A stretch of DNA of 44,231 nt from an uncultured Enterobacteriaceae bacterium (GCA_947631255.1 CANRKT010000027.1:1-44231), one strand, 5' to 3'; shown: positions 28,228 through 40,034, counted from the first letter of the stretch. A program made the numbers and translations. The notes: generated from the letters alone by a model not told the origin.

Positions 28228-29424
28228 TCAACATGAGAAACGGAGCACCTGTTTTTTAGCAAATTCACGTGCAAGGGTATCAATAGCCAGTACTTCCTCA
28301 ATGCTCTCAGGCTCTGCGAGGCTGATCCCTGATAGCACTTCGCTGTTTACCGCAGCAATATCAGTAAACCTGAGGCTATTTTCAAGAAAGGCCGCAACTG
28401 ATATTTCATTGGCAGCATTCAGTGCCGTTGTCGCTACCTGACCACTCTCAAAGGCATCCATAGCCAGTTTCAGGCAAGGATAGCGCTGGTAATCCGGTTC
28501 ACAGAATGTCAGTGCACCCGCTTTACAAAAGTCCAGTGGTGGAACGCCCGAGATGACACGCTCAGGATATGCCATCGCATGAGCAATAGGCGTTCGCATA
28601 TCAGGTTCACCTAACTGTGCCACCACACTGCCATCCAGATAACGTACCATGGAGTGAATCATCGACTGCGGATGTATCAGGACTTCCATTTGCGCAGCTG
28701 AAGCATTAAATAACCAGCGCGCTTCAATATATTCCAGACCTTTATTCATCATAGTCGCTGAATCTACTGAGATTTTACGTCCCATTGACCAGTTTGGATG
28801 ATGACAGGCTTGTTCTGGCGTCATCGCTGACAGCATATCGAGTGGCGTTTCACGGAAAGGTCCACCGGATCCGGTGAGAATAATCGAGGAAACACCATGC
28901 TCATGGAGTTCGGCTGCACCTAATTGGTTTTGTATTGTTTCAGGTAAACTCTGAAAAATAGCGTTATGTTCACTATCAATCGGTAACAGTCGCGTTTTTC
29001 TGCGCGCGACCGCATCCATGAATAGCCGCCCGCAGGTCACCAGCGACTCTTTATTCGCCAGCAAGACATCTTTGCCCGCATCAATAGCCGCAAGCGTGGG
29101 TAATAGCCCGGCGGCGCCCACTATAGCCGCCATGACCTGATCAACCTCATCCATGGCTGCAACGTCACAGGCCGCCTGAACACCTGCCAGAACTTCGGTT
29201 CTGCTTCCTTGTTCGGCTAACAGACGACGCACTTCACTGGCACTCGGCTCATAGGCCATTACCGCGAAGCGTGGCGAATACTCAAGGCACTGCTCGACCA
29301 TTTTCGCTACGTTTTGCCCTGCCACTAATGCAAAAACGGCAAACTTATCAGAATTATTCTGGATGACACTTAGGGTGCTGGCACCCACTGAGCCAGTAGA
29401 GCCAAGAATAGTAATCTGCTTCAT
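28228..29424 (-). CDS. dxr: 1-deoxy-D-xylulose 5-phosphate reductoisomerase
   Basis: Second enzyme of the MEP isoprenoid pathway, which converts DXP to MEP with NADPH; it is the fosmidomycin target. The 398 residues equal E. coli Dxr. The N-terminal dinucleotide-binding loop is GSTGSVGAS, the metal-binding acidic residues lie in [11 protein letters not shown], the flexible loop includes [23 protein letters not shown], and the C-terminal helical domain follows. The ATG at 29424 is chosen by alignment; the frame is open 29 codons upstream into the frr terminator. Confidence 0.96.
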   Translation of the reverse strand: MKQITILGSTGSVGASTLSVIQNNSDKFAVFALVAGQNVAKMVEQCLEYSPRFAVMAYEPSASEVRRLLAEQGSRTEVLAGVQAACDVAAMDEVDQVMAAIVGAAGLLPTLAAIDAGKDVLLANKESLVTCGRLFMDAVARRKTRLLPIDSEHNAIFQSLPETIQNQLGAAELHEHGVSSIILTGSGGPFRETPLDMLSAMTPEQACHHPNWSMGRKISVDSATMMNKGLEYIEARWLFNASAAQMEVLIHPQSMIHSMVRYLDGSVVAQLGEPDMRTPIAHAMAYPERVISGVPPLDFCKAGALTFCEPDYQRYPCLKLAMDAFESGQVATTALNAANEISVAAFLENSLRFTDIAAVNSEVLSGISLAEPESIEEVLAIDTLAREFAKKQVLRFSC

Positions 29425-29509
29425 GAGAATACTCGGAATTGTAAATACACTATTTATGGGGCATAAGTTTGCGGCGACACCGGCAAATTGTCTATGTCTT
29501 TCACAAAAC

Positions 29510-29563
29510 AAAACGCCGTTCGCTCCACTGATAACGATTCAGAGAGATCGAACGGCGTCTTTT
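29510..29563 (-). terminator. Bidirectional-looking terminator after frr
   Basis: ACGCCGTTCG (29513-29522) and CGAACGGCGT (29549-29558) enclose a loop of 26 bases. On the minus strand the hairpin is followed by TTTTGTTTTG, which fits termination after frr; on the plus strand it is followed by CTTTTT. Confidence 0.8.
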
Positions 29564-29576
29564 TAAGCGTTGCAGA

Positions 29577-30134
29577 CTAGAACTGCATCAGCTCGGTTTC
29601 TTTATCAGCTAAAGCGGCATCCACTTTCTTGATAGCAATATCAGTCATTTTTTGCACGTCGTCCTGAGAACGGCGGTCATCATCTTCACTGATCTCTTTA
29701 TCTTTCAGCAGTGCTTTAACTTTGTCGTTCGCATCACGACGTACGTTACGTACGGCAACGCGCGCGCCTTCAGCTTCACCACGAACCACTTTGATCAGTT
29801 CTTTACGACGTTCTTCGGTTAGGGCAGGTAGAGGAACACGAATATCGCTTCCTGCTGAACTTGGGTTCAGGCCCAGATCAGATGCCATAATCGCTTTCTC
29901 AACTGCTGCACTCAAAGAACGGTCAAAAACGTTAATTTTGAGGGTGCGGGAGTCTTCTACTGTGACACTTGCCAACTGGCGCAGTGGGGTTGGTGTACCG
30001 TAATACGGTACAACGATCCCGTCCAGCAGGCTCGGGGAAGCACGACCGGTACGGATTTTACTGATTTGGTTTTTAAACGCTTCGACGCATTTTTCCATAC
30101 GTACTTCAGCATCTTTTCTGATATCGCTTATCAC
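29577..30134 (-). CDS. frr: Ribosome-recycling factor
   Basis: Splits post-termination ribosomes with EF-G. The 185 residues equal E. coli Frr, with [20 protein letters not shown] at the N-terminus and the tRNA-mimicking three-helix bundle ([37 protein letters not shown]). The start is GTG at 30132-30134 with AAGGATT upstream, as in E. coli. It lies between pyrH (133 bases upstream) and its own terminator. Confidence 0.97.
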   Translation of the reverse strand: MISDIRKDAEVRMEKCVEAFKNQISKIRTGRASPSLLDGIVVPYYGTPTPLRQLASVTVEDSRTLKINVFDRSLSAAVEKAIMASDLGLNPSSAGSDIRVPLPALTEERRKELIKVVRGEAEGARVAVRNVRRDANDKVKALLKDKEISEDDDRRSQDDVQKMTDIAIKKVDAALADKETELMQF

Positions 30135-30267
30135 GTTATGAATCCTTGAAAACTTGTTTAAGGCAGACCATGCTTATGAGCCGTCTTCGACGAGCGAAAA
30201 AGTATAGCCCCGTTATTCCATGGTGATGTTAAAGCAAAATGCCACATTGAGCCTGCTTCAACAAACA

Positions 30268-30993
30268 TTATTCAGTAATTAAAGTCCCTTCGTTTTCGCC
30301 CATAACCACGCGGCGCAACGCTCCCGGTTTATTCATATTGAACACACGGATAGGCAAATTATGATCACGAGCCAGCGTAAAGGCAGCTAAGTCCATGACT
30401 TTTAACTCTTTATCAAGAACTTCATTATACGTCAATTGTTCGTACAAGGTCGCGGTCGGATCTTTTACAGGATCGGCAGTAAACACACCATCTACTTTGG
30501 TTGCTTTAAGCACGACATCAGCTTCAATTTCAATGCCGCGCAAGCAGGCTGCTGAGTCAGTGGTAAAGAACGGGTTACCAGTACCCGCTGCAAGGATAAC
30601 GACGCGGTTATTGCGCAGTAAGCTAATGGCTTCCGCCCAGCTGTAGTTATCGCACACGCCATTCAAAGGAATAGCTGACATCAGGCGGGCGTTCACATAG
30701 GCGCGATGTAACGAGTCTCGCATAGCCAGACCATTCATTACTGTGGCCAACATTCCCATGTGGTCGCCCACTACGCGATTCATGCCTGCTTTTGCCAGGC
30801 CTGCACCGCGGAATAAATTTCCACCACCGATCACCACCCCAACCTGGATACCCAACTCTACCAGCTCTTTAATCTCTTGCGCCATACGATCAAGAATACT
30901 TGCATCGATCCCGAAGCCTTCTGAACCTTGCAGAGCTTCACCACTCAACTTGAGTAGAATGCGTTTATAGACGGGTTTTGCATTGGTAGCCAT
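30268..30993 (-). CDS. pyrH: UMP kinase
   Basis: Phosphorylates UMP to UDP; the bacterial enzyme belongs to the amino-acid-kinase fold, is hexameric, is inhibited by UTP and activated by GTP. The 241 residues equal E. coli PyrH. Visible are [13 protein letters not shown] at the N-terminus, [32 protein letters not shown], and [20 protein letters not shown] precedes the ATG. It follows tsf, from which a strong terminator hairpin separates it. Confidence 0.97.
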   Translation of the reverse strand: MATNAKPVYKRILLKLSGEALQGSEGFGIDASILDRMAQEIKELVELGIQVGVVIGGGNLFRGAGLAKAGMNRVVGDHMGMLATVMNGLAMRDSLHRAYVNARLMSAIPLNGVCDNYSWAEAISLLRNNRVVILAAGTGNPFFTTDSAACLRGIEIEADVVLKATKVDGVFTADPVKDPTATLYEQLTYNEVLDKELKVMDLAAFTLARDHNLPIRVFNMNKPGALRRVVMGENEGTLITE

Positions 30994-31088
30994 GTTTCTT
31001 TCCTGAGAACAGTAAACGAACGGGGATGGTTAATTCAGACAATTTCAGCCAAACCTCATGAAGCATGACTGAATTTAACGCTCAGATA

Positions 31089-31118
31089 AAAAGGAACCGC
31101 CAGTTGGCGGTTCCTTTT
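31089..31118 (-). terminator. Intrinsic terminator between tsf and pyrH
   Basis: AAAAGGAACCGCCA and its exact complement form a 14-base stem around two central bases (31103-31104). On the minus strand it ends in TTTTTAT. It marks the end of the rpsB-tsf unit, ten bases after the tsf stop; a symmetrical stem allows action on both strands. Confidence 0.88.
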
Positions 31119-31127
31119 AAACCTTAA

Positions 31128-31979
31128 TTAAGACTGCTTGGACATGGCAGCAACTTCTGCTGCAAAGTCAGTCTCAACTTTCTCGATACCTTCACCCACT
31201 TCGAAGCGGATAAAGTTAATCACATCAGCATTACGCTCTTTCAGCAGCTGGCCCACAGTTTTTTGTGGATCCATAACGAAAGGCTGACCAGTCAGAGAAA
31301 CTTCACCGGTGAATTTCTTCATGCGGCCTTCAACCATTTTCTCTGCGATTTCTTTCGGCTTACCAGACTGCATAGCGATGTCCAGTTGAACCTGGTACTC
31401 TTTCTCTACGACTTCAGCAGATACGTCTTCTGGTTTAACGAATTCAGGCTTGCTTGCAGCAACGTGCATTGCCAGCTGTTTAACCAGCTCTTCATCAGCA
31501 CCGGTCGCAGAAATCAGAACGCCGATACGCGCGCCGTGCAGGTAGCTACCCAGAACATCGCCTTCCAGAGCAGAAATGCGGCGGATATTGATGTTTTCAC
31601 CAATTTTAGCCACCAGCGCAACGCGCTCTTCTTCAAACTGCTCTTTCAGTGTATCTACGTTAGTGATTTTACCAGCCATCGCTGCATCCAGAACTTTATT
31701 AGCAAAAGCCTGGAAACCGCTGTCTTTAGCAACGAAGTCAGTCTGGCAGTTTACTTCCAGAATCAGACCATAGTTGCCATCGATTCTGGTGATGATGATG
31801 CCGTCAGCAGCAACGTTGCCTGCTTTTTTAGCGGCTTTGATAGCACCAGACTTACGCATATTTTCGATTGCCAGCTCGATATCGCCATTAGCTTCGGTCA
31901 GCGATTTTTTGCAATCCATCATGCCAGCGCCAGTACGCTCACGCAGCTCTTTTACCAGGGATGCGGTAATTTCAGCCAT
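31128..31979 (-). CDS. tsf: Elongation factor Ts
   Basis: Nucleotide exchange factor for EF-Tu. The 283-residue product (same as E. coli) has the N-terminal UBA-like domain ([22 protein letters not shown]), the TDFVAKD motif that enters the EF-Tu nucleotide site (in [13 protein letters not shown]), the core, a coiled-coil ([24 protein letters not shown]) and the C-terminal module. CGAGGA precedes the ATG. It is co-transcribed with rpsB, which lies 133 bases upstream. Confidence 0.98.
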   Translation of the reverse strand: MAEITASLVKELRERTGAGMMDCKKSLTEANGDIELAIENMRKSGAIKAAKKAGNVAADGIIITRIDGNYGLILEVNCQTDFVAKDSGFQAFANKVLDAAMAGKITNVDTLKEQFEEERVALVAKIGENINIRRISALEGDVLGSYLHGARIGVLISATGADEELVKQLAMHVAASKPEFVKPEDVSAEVVEKEYQVQLDIAMQSGKPKEIAEKMVEGRMKKFTGEVSLTGQPFVMDPQKTVGQLLKERNADVINFIRFEVGEGIEKVETDFAAEVAAMSKQS

Positions 31980-32034
31980 TCTAAAATCCTCGGAGATTTC
32001 ACTTGCCTGTCATAAAACAGACAAATGTAAAAGT

Positions 32035-32059
32035 AAAAAAGGGGCCATATAAAGGCCCC
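32035..32059 (-). terminator. Attenuator-like terminator within the rpsB-tsf operon
   Basis: GGGGCC (32041-32046) and GGCCCC (32054-32059) form a GC-rich stem around ATATAAA; on the minus strand it is followed by six T residues. It lies between rpsB and tsf, so it probably lets part of the transcription continue, lowering tsf output relative to rpsB, as is known for the E. coli operon. Confidence 0.8.
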
Positions 32060-32112
32060 TAACCAAACTAGATACTACCTGGTTAAATAAGGGCTCTAAC
32101 GAGCTGGCCTTA

Positions 32113-32945
<833 letters not shown>

Positions 32946-32947
32946 AC

Positions 32948-32975
32948 ATAATGAGCGTATCGGCTTGCCCGTCAA
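32948..32975 (-). promoter_or_regulatory. rpsB promoter P2 candidate
   Basis: On the minus strand, -35 TTGACG (32970-32975), a 16-base spacer and -10 CATTAT (32948-32953). It lies about 55 bases downstream of P1 and would start the transcript near the structured leader. Confidence 0.55.
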
Positions 32976-33000
32976 AAACAAGAAGACAAGTCCGGCGCGC

Positions 33001-33030
33001 TTTATACCATAAATAGCCACCAGACTCCAA
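33001..33030 (-). promoter_or_regulatory. rpsB promoter P1
   Basis: On the minus strand, extended -10 TGG-TATAAA (33001-33006) with -35 TTGGAG (33025-33030) and an 18-base spacer, followed by a GCGCGCC discriminator. This GC-rich discriminator next to a strong -10 is typical for stringently controlled ribosomal promoters, and the E. coli rpsB promoter has the same appearance. Confidence 0.75.
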
Positions 33031-33186
33031 TAGTTGTTGGCGTATTAAGCATTCAATGATTCTCGATTTGGCAGGACGCAGCCCCACTGATACCATTACG
33101 CTATTGATTACCAGTTAAGCGCTTGCTCCATCCATTGGAACAACCCCTTAATGATTATCGACATTTTTGACCATTGTGGACCCGAT

Positions 33187-33981
33187 ATGGCTATCTCAAT
33201 TAAAACTCCTGAAGAAATCGAAAAAATGCGCGTCGCTGGCCGTCTTGCTGCCGATGTACTTGAAATGATTGCACCCCATGTAAAACCAGGCATCAGCACC
33301 GGTGAACTGGACCGTATTTGCAATGACTATATCGTCAACCACCAGCAAGCGGTTTCAGCCTGTCTTGGCTATCACGGCTTTCCTAAATCAGTCTGCATCT
33401 CTTTGAACGAAGTGGTTTGTCACGGTATTCCTGATGACGACAAAAAATTAAAAGATGGCGATATTGTCAATATTGATGTCACCGTCATCAAAGATGAATA
33501 CCACGGCGATACTTCAAAAATGTTTATTGTCGGCAAACCGACCATTCTCGGTGAGCGTCTGTGTCGTATCACTCAGGAAAGCCTGTATCTGGCACTGCGT
33601 ATGGTTAAGCCAGGTATTCGTTTACGGACGCTGGGTGCTGCGATTCAAAAATTTGCTGAAGCTGAAGGTTTCTCTGTGGTACGTGAATATTGTGGTCACG
33701 GTATCGGCCGCGGATTCCACGAAGAGCCTCAAGTCCTGCATTACGATGCAGATGACAGTGGCGTAGTATTACAGCCGGGTATGACTTTCACCATCGAACC
33801 CATGCTCAATGCGGGTGATTTCCGTATTCGTACCATGAAAGATGGCTGGACCGTGAAAACCAAAGACCGCAGCCTGTCTGCTCAATATGAGCATACTATT
33901 GTTGTCACTGAAGATGGCTGTGAAATCCTGACTCTGCGCAGCGATGACACTATTCCTCGGGTTATCTCGCACAGCGCGTAA
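33187..33981 (+). CDS. map: Methionine aminopeptidase (type I)
   Basis: Removes the initiator Met from nascent proteins at the ribosome. The 264 residues equal E. coli Map. The metal ligands fall at the same positions: D97 and D108 in VNIDVTVIKDEYHGDTSK, H171 in CGHGIGRGFHEEP, E204 in MTFTIEPM, and E235 in SAQYEHTIVV; H79 is in EVVCHGIPD. The ATG at 33187 is chosen by alignment; the frame is open 12 codons upstream. The gene is divergent from rpsB and ends before a hairpin terminator. Confidence 0.97.
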   Translation: MAISIKTPEEIEKMRVAGRLAADVLEMIAPHVKPGISTGELDRICNDYIVNHQQAVSACLGYHGFPKSVCISLNEVVCHGIPDDDKKLKDGDIVNIDVTVIKDEYHGDTSKMFIVGKPTILGERLCRITQESLYLALRMVKPGIRLRTLGAAIQKFAEAEGFSVVREYCGHGIGRGFHEEPQVLHYDADDSGVVLQPGMTFTIEPMLNAGDFRIRTMKDGWTVKTKDRSLSAQYEHTIVVTEDGCEILTLRSDDTIPRVISHSA

Positions 33982-34005
33982 TGCTTTAAAGCGGTACGTT
34001 TTCTC

Positions 34006-34035
34006 TGAGGCCAGCACTATGCTGGCCTCATTTTT
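34006..34035 (+). terminator. Intrinsic terminator after map
   Basis: TGAGGCCAGCA and TGCTGGCCTCA form an 11-base perfect stem around CTA, followed by TTTTTA. It lies 25 bases after the map stop, so glnD, starting 200 bases further on, needs its own promoter. Confidence 0.9.
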
Positions 34036-34234
34036 ATCCGTAATACACCGTTAAACCGTCTCATCCATCGATTGAATACCTCATCATTTGTTTCTGAACA
34101 CTGAGGAATAAGAAAAAATGATTTGTCGGCTTTGTTGTTGAAGAGCGACAATCAACGCATGAGAGCAGCCGGTTCTGGCTCTGTTGACGATATTAAGCCC
34201 GCAGCTATGCCGGCGTATTTAAGGGTGACGGATC

Positions 34235-36907
34235 ATGAGTTTAACTTTACCCGAGCAGTTTACTAACACCACTGAACCTGAAATTATCGGCCAGCCTGAC
34301 TACCCTAATAGCTGGTCTGATGATGAACTTAACTGCGCCCAGATAAAATTACATCTAGAAGCCTTTCAGCACTGGCTGGGTGAAGCCTTTGATAGTGGCA
34401 TCGTTGCCGAACAACTCGTCAGTACGCGTACTGAGTTTATCGATCAGTTGCTGCAACGATTATGGATTTCATATGGTTTCGCCGATGTCCCTGACGCAGC
34501 TCTGGTTGCTGTTGGCGGTTATGGTCGCGGTGAATTACATCCCCTGTCAGATATCGATTTACTGGTGTTAAGCCGCCACCCTCTCTCGCCCTGTCATTCG
34601 CAAAAAATTGGTGAATTACTGACGCTACTGTGGGATGTCAAACTCGAAGTGGGCCAGAGTGTGCGCACACTGGAAGAGTGTCTCCTGGAAGGATTATCAG
34701 ACCTAACCGTCGCCACCAATCTAATTGAGTCACGACTGATAATGGGTGATGTGGCGTTGTTTCTTGAGCTACAAAAACATATTTTCAGTGAGGGGTTCTG
34801 GCCTTCGGCACTGTTTTTTGATGCCAAAATTAACGAACAAACTGAACGCCACAAACGCTACCACGGCACCAGTTATAACCTGGAGCCTGACATCAAAAGC
34901 AGCCCCGGTGGATTACGCGATATTCACACCTTACTGTGGGTAGCTCGCCGCCATTTCGGAGCCACTTCAATGAGTGAAATGGTCGACTTTGGTTTTATCA
35001 CTGATGCGGAGCGTAATGAATTAGATGAGTGTAAACATCTGCTCTGGCGCATTCGTTTCGCCCTGCATCTGGAAGTGACACGTTGCGATAACCGTTTGCT
35101 GTTTGACCGGCAGCTCAATGTCGCCAGACGACTGGAGTATCATGGTGAAAGAAACACCCCTATCGAGCATATGATGAAGGACTTCTACCGCGTAACAAGG
35201 CGGGTCAGTGAACTCAATCAGATGCTGTTACAACTGTTCGATGAAGCGATTCTTGCGCTGGATACCAGTGAAAAACCGCGTCCGTTAGACAACGATTTTC
35301 AGTTACGTGGTTCGTTAATCGATTTGCAAGATGAGACCCTGTTTATCCGGGAACCCGAAGCGATTTTGCGGATGTTTTATTTAATGGTGTGCAATCGGGA
35401 AATTACGGGCATCTATTCCACCACCTTACGCCATCTGCGCCATGCCCGGCGTCATCTGAAACAGCCGCTGTGCTATATTCCTGAAGCCCGTAAGCTATTC
35501 TTAGACATTCTACGTCATTCCGGTGGTGTCAGTCGGGCATTACTGCCGATGCATCGCCACAGCGTGCTCTGGGCTTATATGCCCCAGTGGTCGCATATTG
35601 TCGGGCAAATGCAGTTCGATTTGTTTCATGCCTATACCGTCGATGAACATACCATTCGGGTAATGCTGAAACTTGAAAGTTTTGCCGATGAAAGCACCCG
35701 TCTCCAGCATCCGCTCTGTATTGAAATTTGGCCACGGCTGGCGCAACCGGAATTGATTCTGATGGCAGCCCTGTTTCATGATATTGCCAAAGGTCGCGGG
35801 GGAGATCACTCGGTGCTGGGCGCACAAGATGTACTGAGTTTCGCAGAGCTTCATGGTCTGAACTCTCGTGAAACGCAACTGGTCGCCTGGCTCGTGCGTC
35901 ATCATCTGCTGATGTCGGTCACTGCCCAGCGTCGTGATATTCAGGATCCTGAAGTGGTTATGCAGTTCGCCGAAGAGGTGAAAACAGAACATCGACTACG
36001 CTATTTGTTGTGTCTGACGATTGCCGATATCTGTGCTACCAACGAAACGCTGTGGAATAGCTGGAAACAAAGCCTGTTAAGTGAACTCTATTTTGCTACC
36101 GAAAAACAGCTACGCCGGGGAATGCAGAATAGTCCTGATATGCGTGACCGGATACGTCATCATCAACGTCAGGCGCTAACCTTACTGCGAATGGACAATA
36201 TCGATGAACCTGCCCTGCACAGTATTTGGTCTCGTTGCCGGGCTAACTATTTTCTGCGCCATACTCCGAATCAAATTGCCTGGCATGCGCGTCATCTGTT
36301 AAATCATGACTTAACCAAGCCACTGATTTTACTCAGCCCGCAAGCGACACGCGGGGGAACTGAGATTTTTATCTGGAGCCCAGACCGCCCTTACCTGTTT
36401 GCCGCAGTCTGTGCCGAACTCGACCGCCGAAATTTGAGCATCCATGACGCGCAAATTTTTACCACCCGTGACGGTATGGCGATGGATACTTTTATTGTTC
36501 TGGAGCCGGATGGCTCTCCACTGTCCAGTGACAGACATGCGCTGATAAGCCAGAATTTGGAAGAAGCTATCACCAAGCCATCCTGGAAACCGCCATTGCT
36601 TCGTCGTCAGTCGGCAAAACTCCGTCATTTCACGGTCGATACTAAAGTGAATTTTTTACCGACCCATACCGATAAACGAACGTTTTTAGAACTGATCGCA
36701 CTCGACCAGCCGAGTCTGCTGGCAAGGATAGGAAAAGTGTTTGCCGATCTCGAAATTTCACTCCACGGGGCCAGAATTACGACAATTGGTGAGCGAGTAG
36801 AAGATTTATTTATAATTGCGACAGCAGACGGACGTGCACTTAATAATGTGCTGCAACAAGAAGTGCGTCAACGGTTGACAGCAGCCCTTAATCCAAACGA
36901 TAAATAA
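34235..36907 (+). CDS. glnD: Bifunctional uridylyltransferase/uridylyl-removing enzyme GlnD
   Basis: Glutamine sensor that uridylylates PII proteins (GlnB, GlnK) at low glutamine and removes UMP at high glutamine, setting nitrogen control. The 890 residues equal E. coli GlnD. Domains in order: nucleotidyltransferase with [15 protein letters not shown] (G94, G95, D106, D108), GlnD-specific helical region ([12 protein letters not shown]), HD hydrolase domain with [14 protein letters not shown] (about 512-525), and two C-terminal ACT domains ([18 protein letters not shown] near 710; [20 protein letters not shown] near 815) that bind glutamine. The start ATG at 34235 follows GGGTGACG. Confidence 0.97.
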   Translation: MSLTLPEQFTNTTEPEIIGQPDYPNSWSDDELNCAQIKLHLEAFQHWLGEAFDSGIVAEQLVSTRTEFIDQLLQRLWISYGFADVPDAALVAVGGYGRGELHPLSDIDLLVLSRHPLSPCHSQKIGELLTLLWDVKLEVGQSVRTLEECLLEGLSDLTVATNLIESRLIMGDVALFLELQKHIFSEGFWPSALFFDAKINEQTERHKRYHGTSYNLEPDIKSSPGGLRDIHTLLWVARRHFGATSMSEMVDFGFITDAERNELDECKHLLWRIRFALHLEVTRCDNRLLFDRQLNVARRLEYHGERNTPIEHMMKDFYRVTRRVSELNQMLLQLFDEAILALDTSEKPRPLDNDFQLRGSLIDLQDETLFIREPEAILRMFYLMVCNREITGIYSTTLRHLRHARRHLKQPLCYIPEARKLFLDILRHSGGVSRALLPMHRHSVLWAYMPQWSHIVGQMQFDLFHAYTVDEHTIRVMLKLESFADESTRLQHPLCIEIWPRLAQPELILMAALFHDIAKGRGGDHSVLGAQDVLSFAELHGLNSRETQLVAWLVRHHLLMSVTAQRRDIQDPEVVMQFAEEVKTEHRLRYLLCLTIADICATNETLWNSWKQSLLSELYFATEKQLRRGMQNSPDMRDRIRHHQRQALTLLRMDNIDEPALHSIWSRCRANYFLRHTPNQIAWHARHLLNHDLTKPLILLSPQATRGGTEIFIWSPDRPYLFAAVCAELDRRNLSIHDAQIFTTRDGMAMDTFIVLEPDGSPLSSDRHALISQNLEEAITKPSWKPPLLRRQSAKLRHFTVDTKVNFLPTHTDKRTFLELIALDQPSLLARIGKVFADLEISLHGARITTIGERVEDLFIIATADGRALNNVLQQEVRQRLTAALNPNDK

Positions 36908-36996
36908 CAGTCTTTTATTTTTACCTTTAACACTTCAGATTTCGATTACTTCTTGACCTGAAGAGTAAAGCGTAACGTCAATCAGGAAACTTGATA

Positions 36997-37821
36997 ATGC
37001 AGCAGTTACAGAACGTCATTGAATCCGCTTTCGAGCGTCGCGCCGAGATCACTCCGGCAAACGTAGATACTGTTACCCGTGAAGCGGTAAATCAAGTTAT
37101 TACGCTGCTCGATAGCGGTGCATTGCGCGTAGCAGAAAAAGTAGAAGGTCAGTGGATAACCCACCAGTGGTTAAAAAAAGCCGTACTGCTCTCTTTCCGT
37201 ATTAATGATAATAAAGTTATTGAAGGCGCGGAAAGCCGCTATTTCGACAAAGTTCCAATGAAGTTTGCTCACTACGATGAAGCGCGTTTTGTGAAAGAAG
37301 GCTTCCGCGTCGTTCCCCCTGCCGCTGTGCGTCAGGGTGCATTTATCGCCCGTAACACTGTACTGATGCCATCTTATGTCAATATCGGTGCTTATGTTGA
37401 CGAAGGCACCATGGTTGATACCTGGGCGACCGTCGGTTCTTGTGCTCAGATTGGTAAAAACGTTCACCTGTCAGGTGGTGTTGGGATCGGTGGCGTACTG
37501 GAGCCACTGCAAGCTAACCCAACAATCATTGAAGATAACTGCTTTATTGGCGCACGTTCTGAAGTTGTTGAAGGCGTGATTGTCGAAGAAGGCTCTGTTA
37601 TCTCAATGGGTGTTTACATTGGCCAGAGCACCCGTATCTATGACCGTGAAACCGGAGAGGTGCACTACGGTCGCGTACCAGCAGGTTCTGTTGTTGTTTC
37701 GGGTAACCTGCCATCTAAAGACGGTTCTTATAGCCTGTATTGTGCTGTTATCGTGAAAAAAGTCGATGCAAAAACCCGCAGTAAAGTGGGAATAAACGAA
37801 TTATTGCGCACTATTGACTAA
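36997..37821 (+). CDS. dapD: Tetrahydrodipicolinate N-succinyltransferase
   Basis: Adds succinyl from succinyl-CoA to tetrahydrodipicolinate in the lysine/diaminopimelate pathway. The 274 residues equal E. coli DapD. The N-terminal helical domain ([15 protein letters not shown]) precedes a left-handed beta-helix of hexapeptide repeats (about 108-230, with [18 protein letters not shown] and [13 protein letters not shown]). AGGAAAC lies before the ATG; an ATG two codons earlier (MIMQQ) is an alternative. It follows glnD by 89 bases and ends in a strong terminator. Confidence 0.97.
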   Translation: MQQLQNVIESAFERRAEITPANVDTVTREAVNQVITLLDSGALRVAEKVEGQWITHQWLKKAVLLSFRINDNKVIEGAESRYFDKVPMKFAHYDEARFVKEGFRVVPPAAVRQGAFIARNTVLMPSYVNIGAYVDEGTMVDTWATVGSCAQIGKNVHLSGGVGIGGVLEPLQANPTIIEDNCFIGARSEVVEGVIVEEGSVISMGVYIGQSTRIYDRETGEVHYGRVPAGSVVVSGNLPSKDGSYSLYCAVIVKKVDAKTRSKVGINELLRTID

Positions 37822-37832
37822 GTTTTTTGCAC

Positions 37833-37858
37833 AAAAAAGCGGGGAAACCCGCTTTTTT
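37833..37858 (+). terminator. Intrinsic terminator after dapD
   Basis: AAAAAAGCGGG pairs with CCCGCTTTTTT around a GAAA tetraloop, 11 bases after the dapD stop. The T-run continues to 37859. The symmetrical A/T flanks would work in both directions. Confidence 0.92.
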
Positions 37859-38023
37859 TGTTTAAGGGACTGGCGGAATAATACCGTTCTGTTAATGATC
37901 TATCCTAAATCATTCCTGCGATAATTGGCGCGAGTCTTCATAAGCTGATTTCAGTCAGTGATTTTGGGGAATAAACGCCGCTAAGCGTAAAGAATAACGG
38001 GTTCATTTTTAAAGGAGTTCCTT

Positions 38024-38413
38024 ATGTACGATAATTTAAAAAGTCTGGGTATTACTAATCCTGATGATATCGATCGTTACAGTCTGCGCCAGGAAGCCAA
38101 TAACGATATTCTGAAGATCTATTTCCAGAAGGACAAAGGTGAGTTTTTTGCCAAGAGTGTGAAGTTTAAGTATCCACGCCAGCGTAAAACCATAGCCACT
38201 GATGGAACCGGACAAGGTTTCAGAGAAGTTCAGGAAATCAGCCCTAATCTACGTTACGTTATCGATGAACTCGACCGTATCTGTCTGCGGGATCGTATTG
38301 AAGTGGATCTGAAACACAAAATCCTTGACGATTTGCGCCATCTGGAATCAGTTGTATCAAATAAAATTGCTGAAATTGAATCAGACCTGGAAAAACTGAC
38401 CCGTAATAAATAG
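38024..38413 (+). CDS. yaeH: UPF0325 family protein YaeH
   Basis: A conserved 129-residue cytoplasmic protein of unknown function, almost identical to E. coli YaeH (128) across [39 protein letters not shown] and the charged C-terminal helix ([20 protein letters not shown]). AAAGGAG lies before the ATG. Its own transcription unit is likely: terminators lie on both sides. In E. coli cdaR separates it from degP; here only about 110 non-coding bases do. Confidence 0.92.
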   Translation: MYDNLKSLGITNPDDIDRYSLRQEANNDILKIYFQKDKGEFFAKSVKFKYPRQRKTIATDGTGQGFREVQEISPNLRYVIDELDRICLRDRIEVDLKHKILDDLRHLESVVSNKIAEIESDLEKLTRNK

Positions 38414-38470
38414 GTTAGTCTCTCTGACTATTCAGCAATGAAGTCTGTGTTCTCTACTCCATTCCCGGGA

Positions 38471-38508
38471 ACAGTAAAAAAGGCCGCATTTGCGGCCCCT
38501 TTTACTGT
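38471..38508. terminator. Bidirectional terminator between yaeH and degP
   Basis: ACAGTAAAA...GGCCGCA and TGCGGCC...TTTTACTGT form a long stem around a few central bases. The stem is flanked by an A-run on the left and a T-run on the right, so it can stop both yaeH (plus) and degP (minus) transcription; the genes converge here. Confidence 0.88.
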
Positions 38509-38522
38509 CTGTCCCCGTCAGA

Positions 38523-39956
38523 TTACTGCATCAATAAGTACAGCGAGCTGTCGCCACGCTGGATATTCAACGCCAGTACTGAAGGTTTCGTTTCCATAAT
38601 TTTACGCAGTTCAGCGATGTTATTAACTGCCTGCTGGTTAATACCCACAATGATATCGCCTTTCTTCAGACCGATACGGGCAGCAGGGGTTCCTGGTTTA
38701 ACTTCGGTCACCTGGATACCTTTCTGATCTTTTCCGCTACGGTTGCTCATTTCAGCGCCTTCAATACCGCTAAAGATAGTGGCAGAGTCGACTTGAGTCT
38801 GGCTGCTCTGTTGCAGTTCCAGATTCACAGAAACAGGCTTGCCGTCGCGTAACAGGCCTAAGGTAATTTTACTGCCAACCGGCATAGAACCGACTTCCGC
38901 ACGCAGCGCTGCGAAGCTGCTGATAGCCTTACCATTCATAGTGGTGATCACATCCCCCGCTTTAATACCCGCTTTCTCTGCAGAAGAGCTTGGCATCACC
39001 TGGCTGACGAATGCGCCACGCTGAGCATCGACTTTCATCGCTTTTGCCAGTTCAGAGTTCAGCTCTGTTCCCATGATACCCAGTTCACCACGGCGAACCT
39101 GACCAAATTCAACCATCTGAGAAGTCAGGTTTTTCACCATATTGCTTGGGATAGCAAAGCCGATACCGATGTTTCCGCCGTCTGGAGCCAGAATGGCGGT
39201 GTTAATTCCCACCAATTCACCGTTCAGGTTGACCAGTGCACCACCAGAGTTACCCCGGTTAATAGCTGCGTCGGTCTGGATAAAGTTTTCGTAATTTTCA
39301 ACATTCAAGCCGCTACGACCCAGGGCTGAAACAATACCAGAGGTAACGGTTTCACCCAGGCCATAAGGGTTACCGATCGCCACGGTATAATCACCAACAC
39401 GCAAGGTATCAGAGTCAGCCAGTTTGATAGCAGTCAGGTTTTTAGGATCTTGTATCTGTAACAGTGCAATATCTGAACGTGGATCTTTACCGACCACTTT
39501 GGCATCGAAACGACGGCCATCACTCAACTGTGTTTTAATGGTCGTCGCATTATCAACCACATGATTGTTGGTCACCACATAACCTTTAGCGGCATCAATA
39601 ATAACGCCCGATCCTAAAGCTGAGAATTTCTGTTGTGGATTCACTCCGCCACCCTGTTCTCCACCCTGGCAGAAAGGCGATCTCTGGAACGGAGAACCTT
39701 CCTGGCAGAACGGGGAATTATCACCAAAGAACTGCTGGAAGTTGCGTGAACGCTGCGCATTAGCCGGTGCGTTCCCTTCAACAGTAATGCTAACAACAGA
39801 AGGCATAACGGTTTCTAGCATCGGCGCAAGACTTGGCAGCGGCTGCCCGGCTGTCACAGAAGAAGTACTCTCCGCAGCCGCCATAGCAGACATTGGGCTC
39901 AACGCTAAACCCAGACTCATTGCCAGTGCACTCATTGCTAATGTGGTTTTTTTCAT
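38523..39956 (-). CDS. degP: Periplasmic serine endoprotease DegP (HtrA)
   Basis: Heat-inducible protease and chaperone that degrades misfolded periplasmic and outer-membrane proteins. The 477-residue product (E. coli 474) has a signal peptide ending SAMA, the LA loop with cysteines C84 and C96, catalytic triad H132 (NNHVVD), D162 (RSDIALLQ), S237 (GNSGGAL), and two PDZ domains (about 285-380 and 390-477). It is preceded by a sigma-E promoter and ends at a bidirectional terminator. Confidence 0.97.
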   Translation of the reverse strand: MKKTTLAMSALAMSLGLALSPMSAMAAAESTSSVTAGQPLPSLAPMLETVMPSVVSITVEGNAPANAQRSRNFQQFFGDNSPFCQEGSPFQRSPFCQGGEQGGGVNPQQKFSALGSGVIIDAAKGYVVTNNHVVDNATTIKTQLSDGRRFDAKVVGKDPRSDIALLQIQDPKNLTAIKLADSDTLRVGDYTVAIGNPYGLGETVTSGIVSALGRSGLNVENYENFIQTDAAINRGNSGGALVNLNGELVGINTAILAPDGGNIGIGFAIPSNMVKNLTSQMVEFGQVRRGELGIMGTELNSELAKAMKVDAQRGAFVSQVMPSSSAEKAGIKAGDVITTMNGKAISSFAALRAEVGSMPVGSKITLGLLRDGKPVSVNLELQQSSQTQVDSATIFSGIEGAEMSNRSGKDQKGIQVTEVKPGTPAARIGLKKGDIIVGINQQAVNNIAELRKIMETKPSVLALNIQRGDSSLYLLMQ

Positions 39957-40006
39957 GGATTCACTCTCAAATTTTTAGCCAATTAATATTGCTGTTTATA
40001 TCACTC

Positions 40007-40034
40007 TCAGAGTAATGTTTAGTCCTGAAGTTCA
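40007..40034 (-). promoter_or_regulatory. Sigma-E promoter of degP
   Basis: On the minus strand, -35 TGAACTT (40028-40034), a 16-base spacer and -10 TCTGA (40007-40011). This matches the sigma-E consensus GGAACTT-N15/16-TCTGA well, with the ACTGAACTTCAGG context as I recall it from E. coli degP. A possible CpxR half-site GTAAAG lies further upstream (about 40075-40080) but a second half-site is not convincing. Confidence 0.82.

Noticed and set aside
34036-34234. Small gene or RNA between map and glnD
   Set aside because: No open frame with a ribosome-binding site and no strong hairpin was seen in this 200-base gap.
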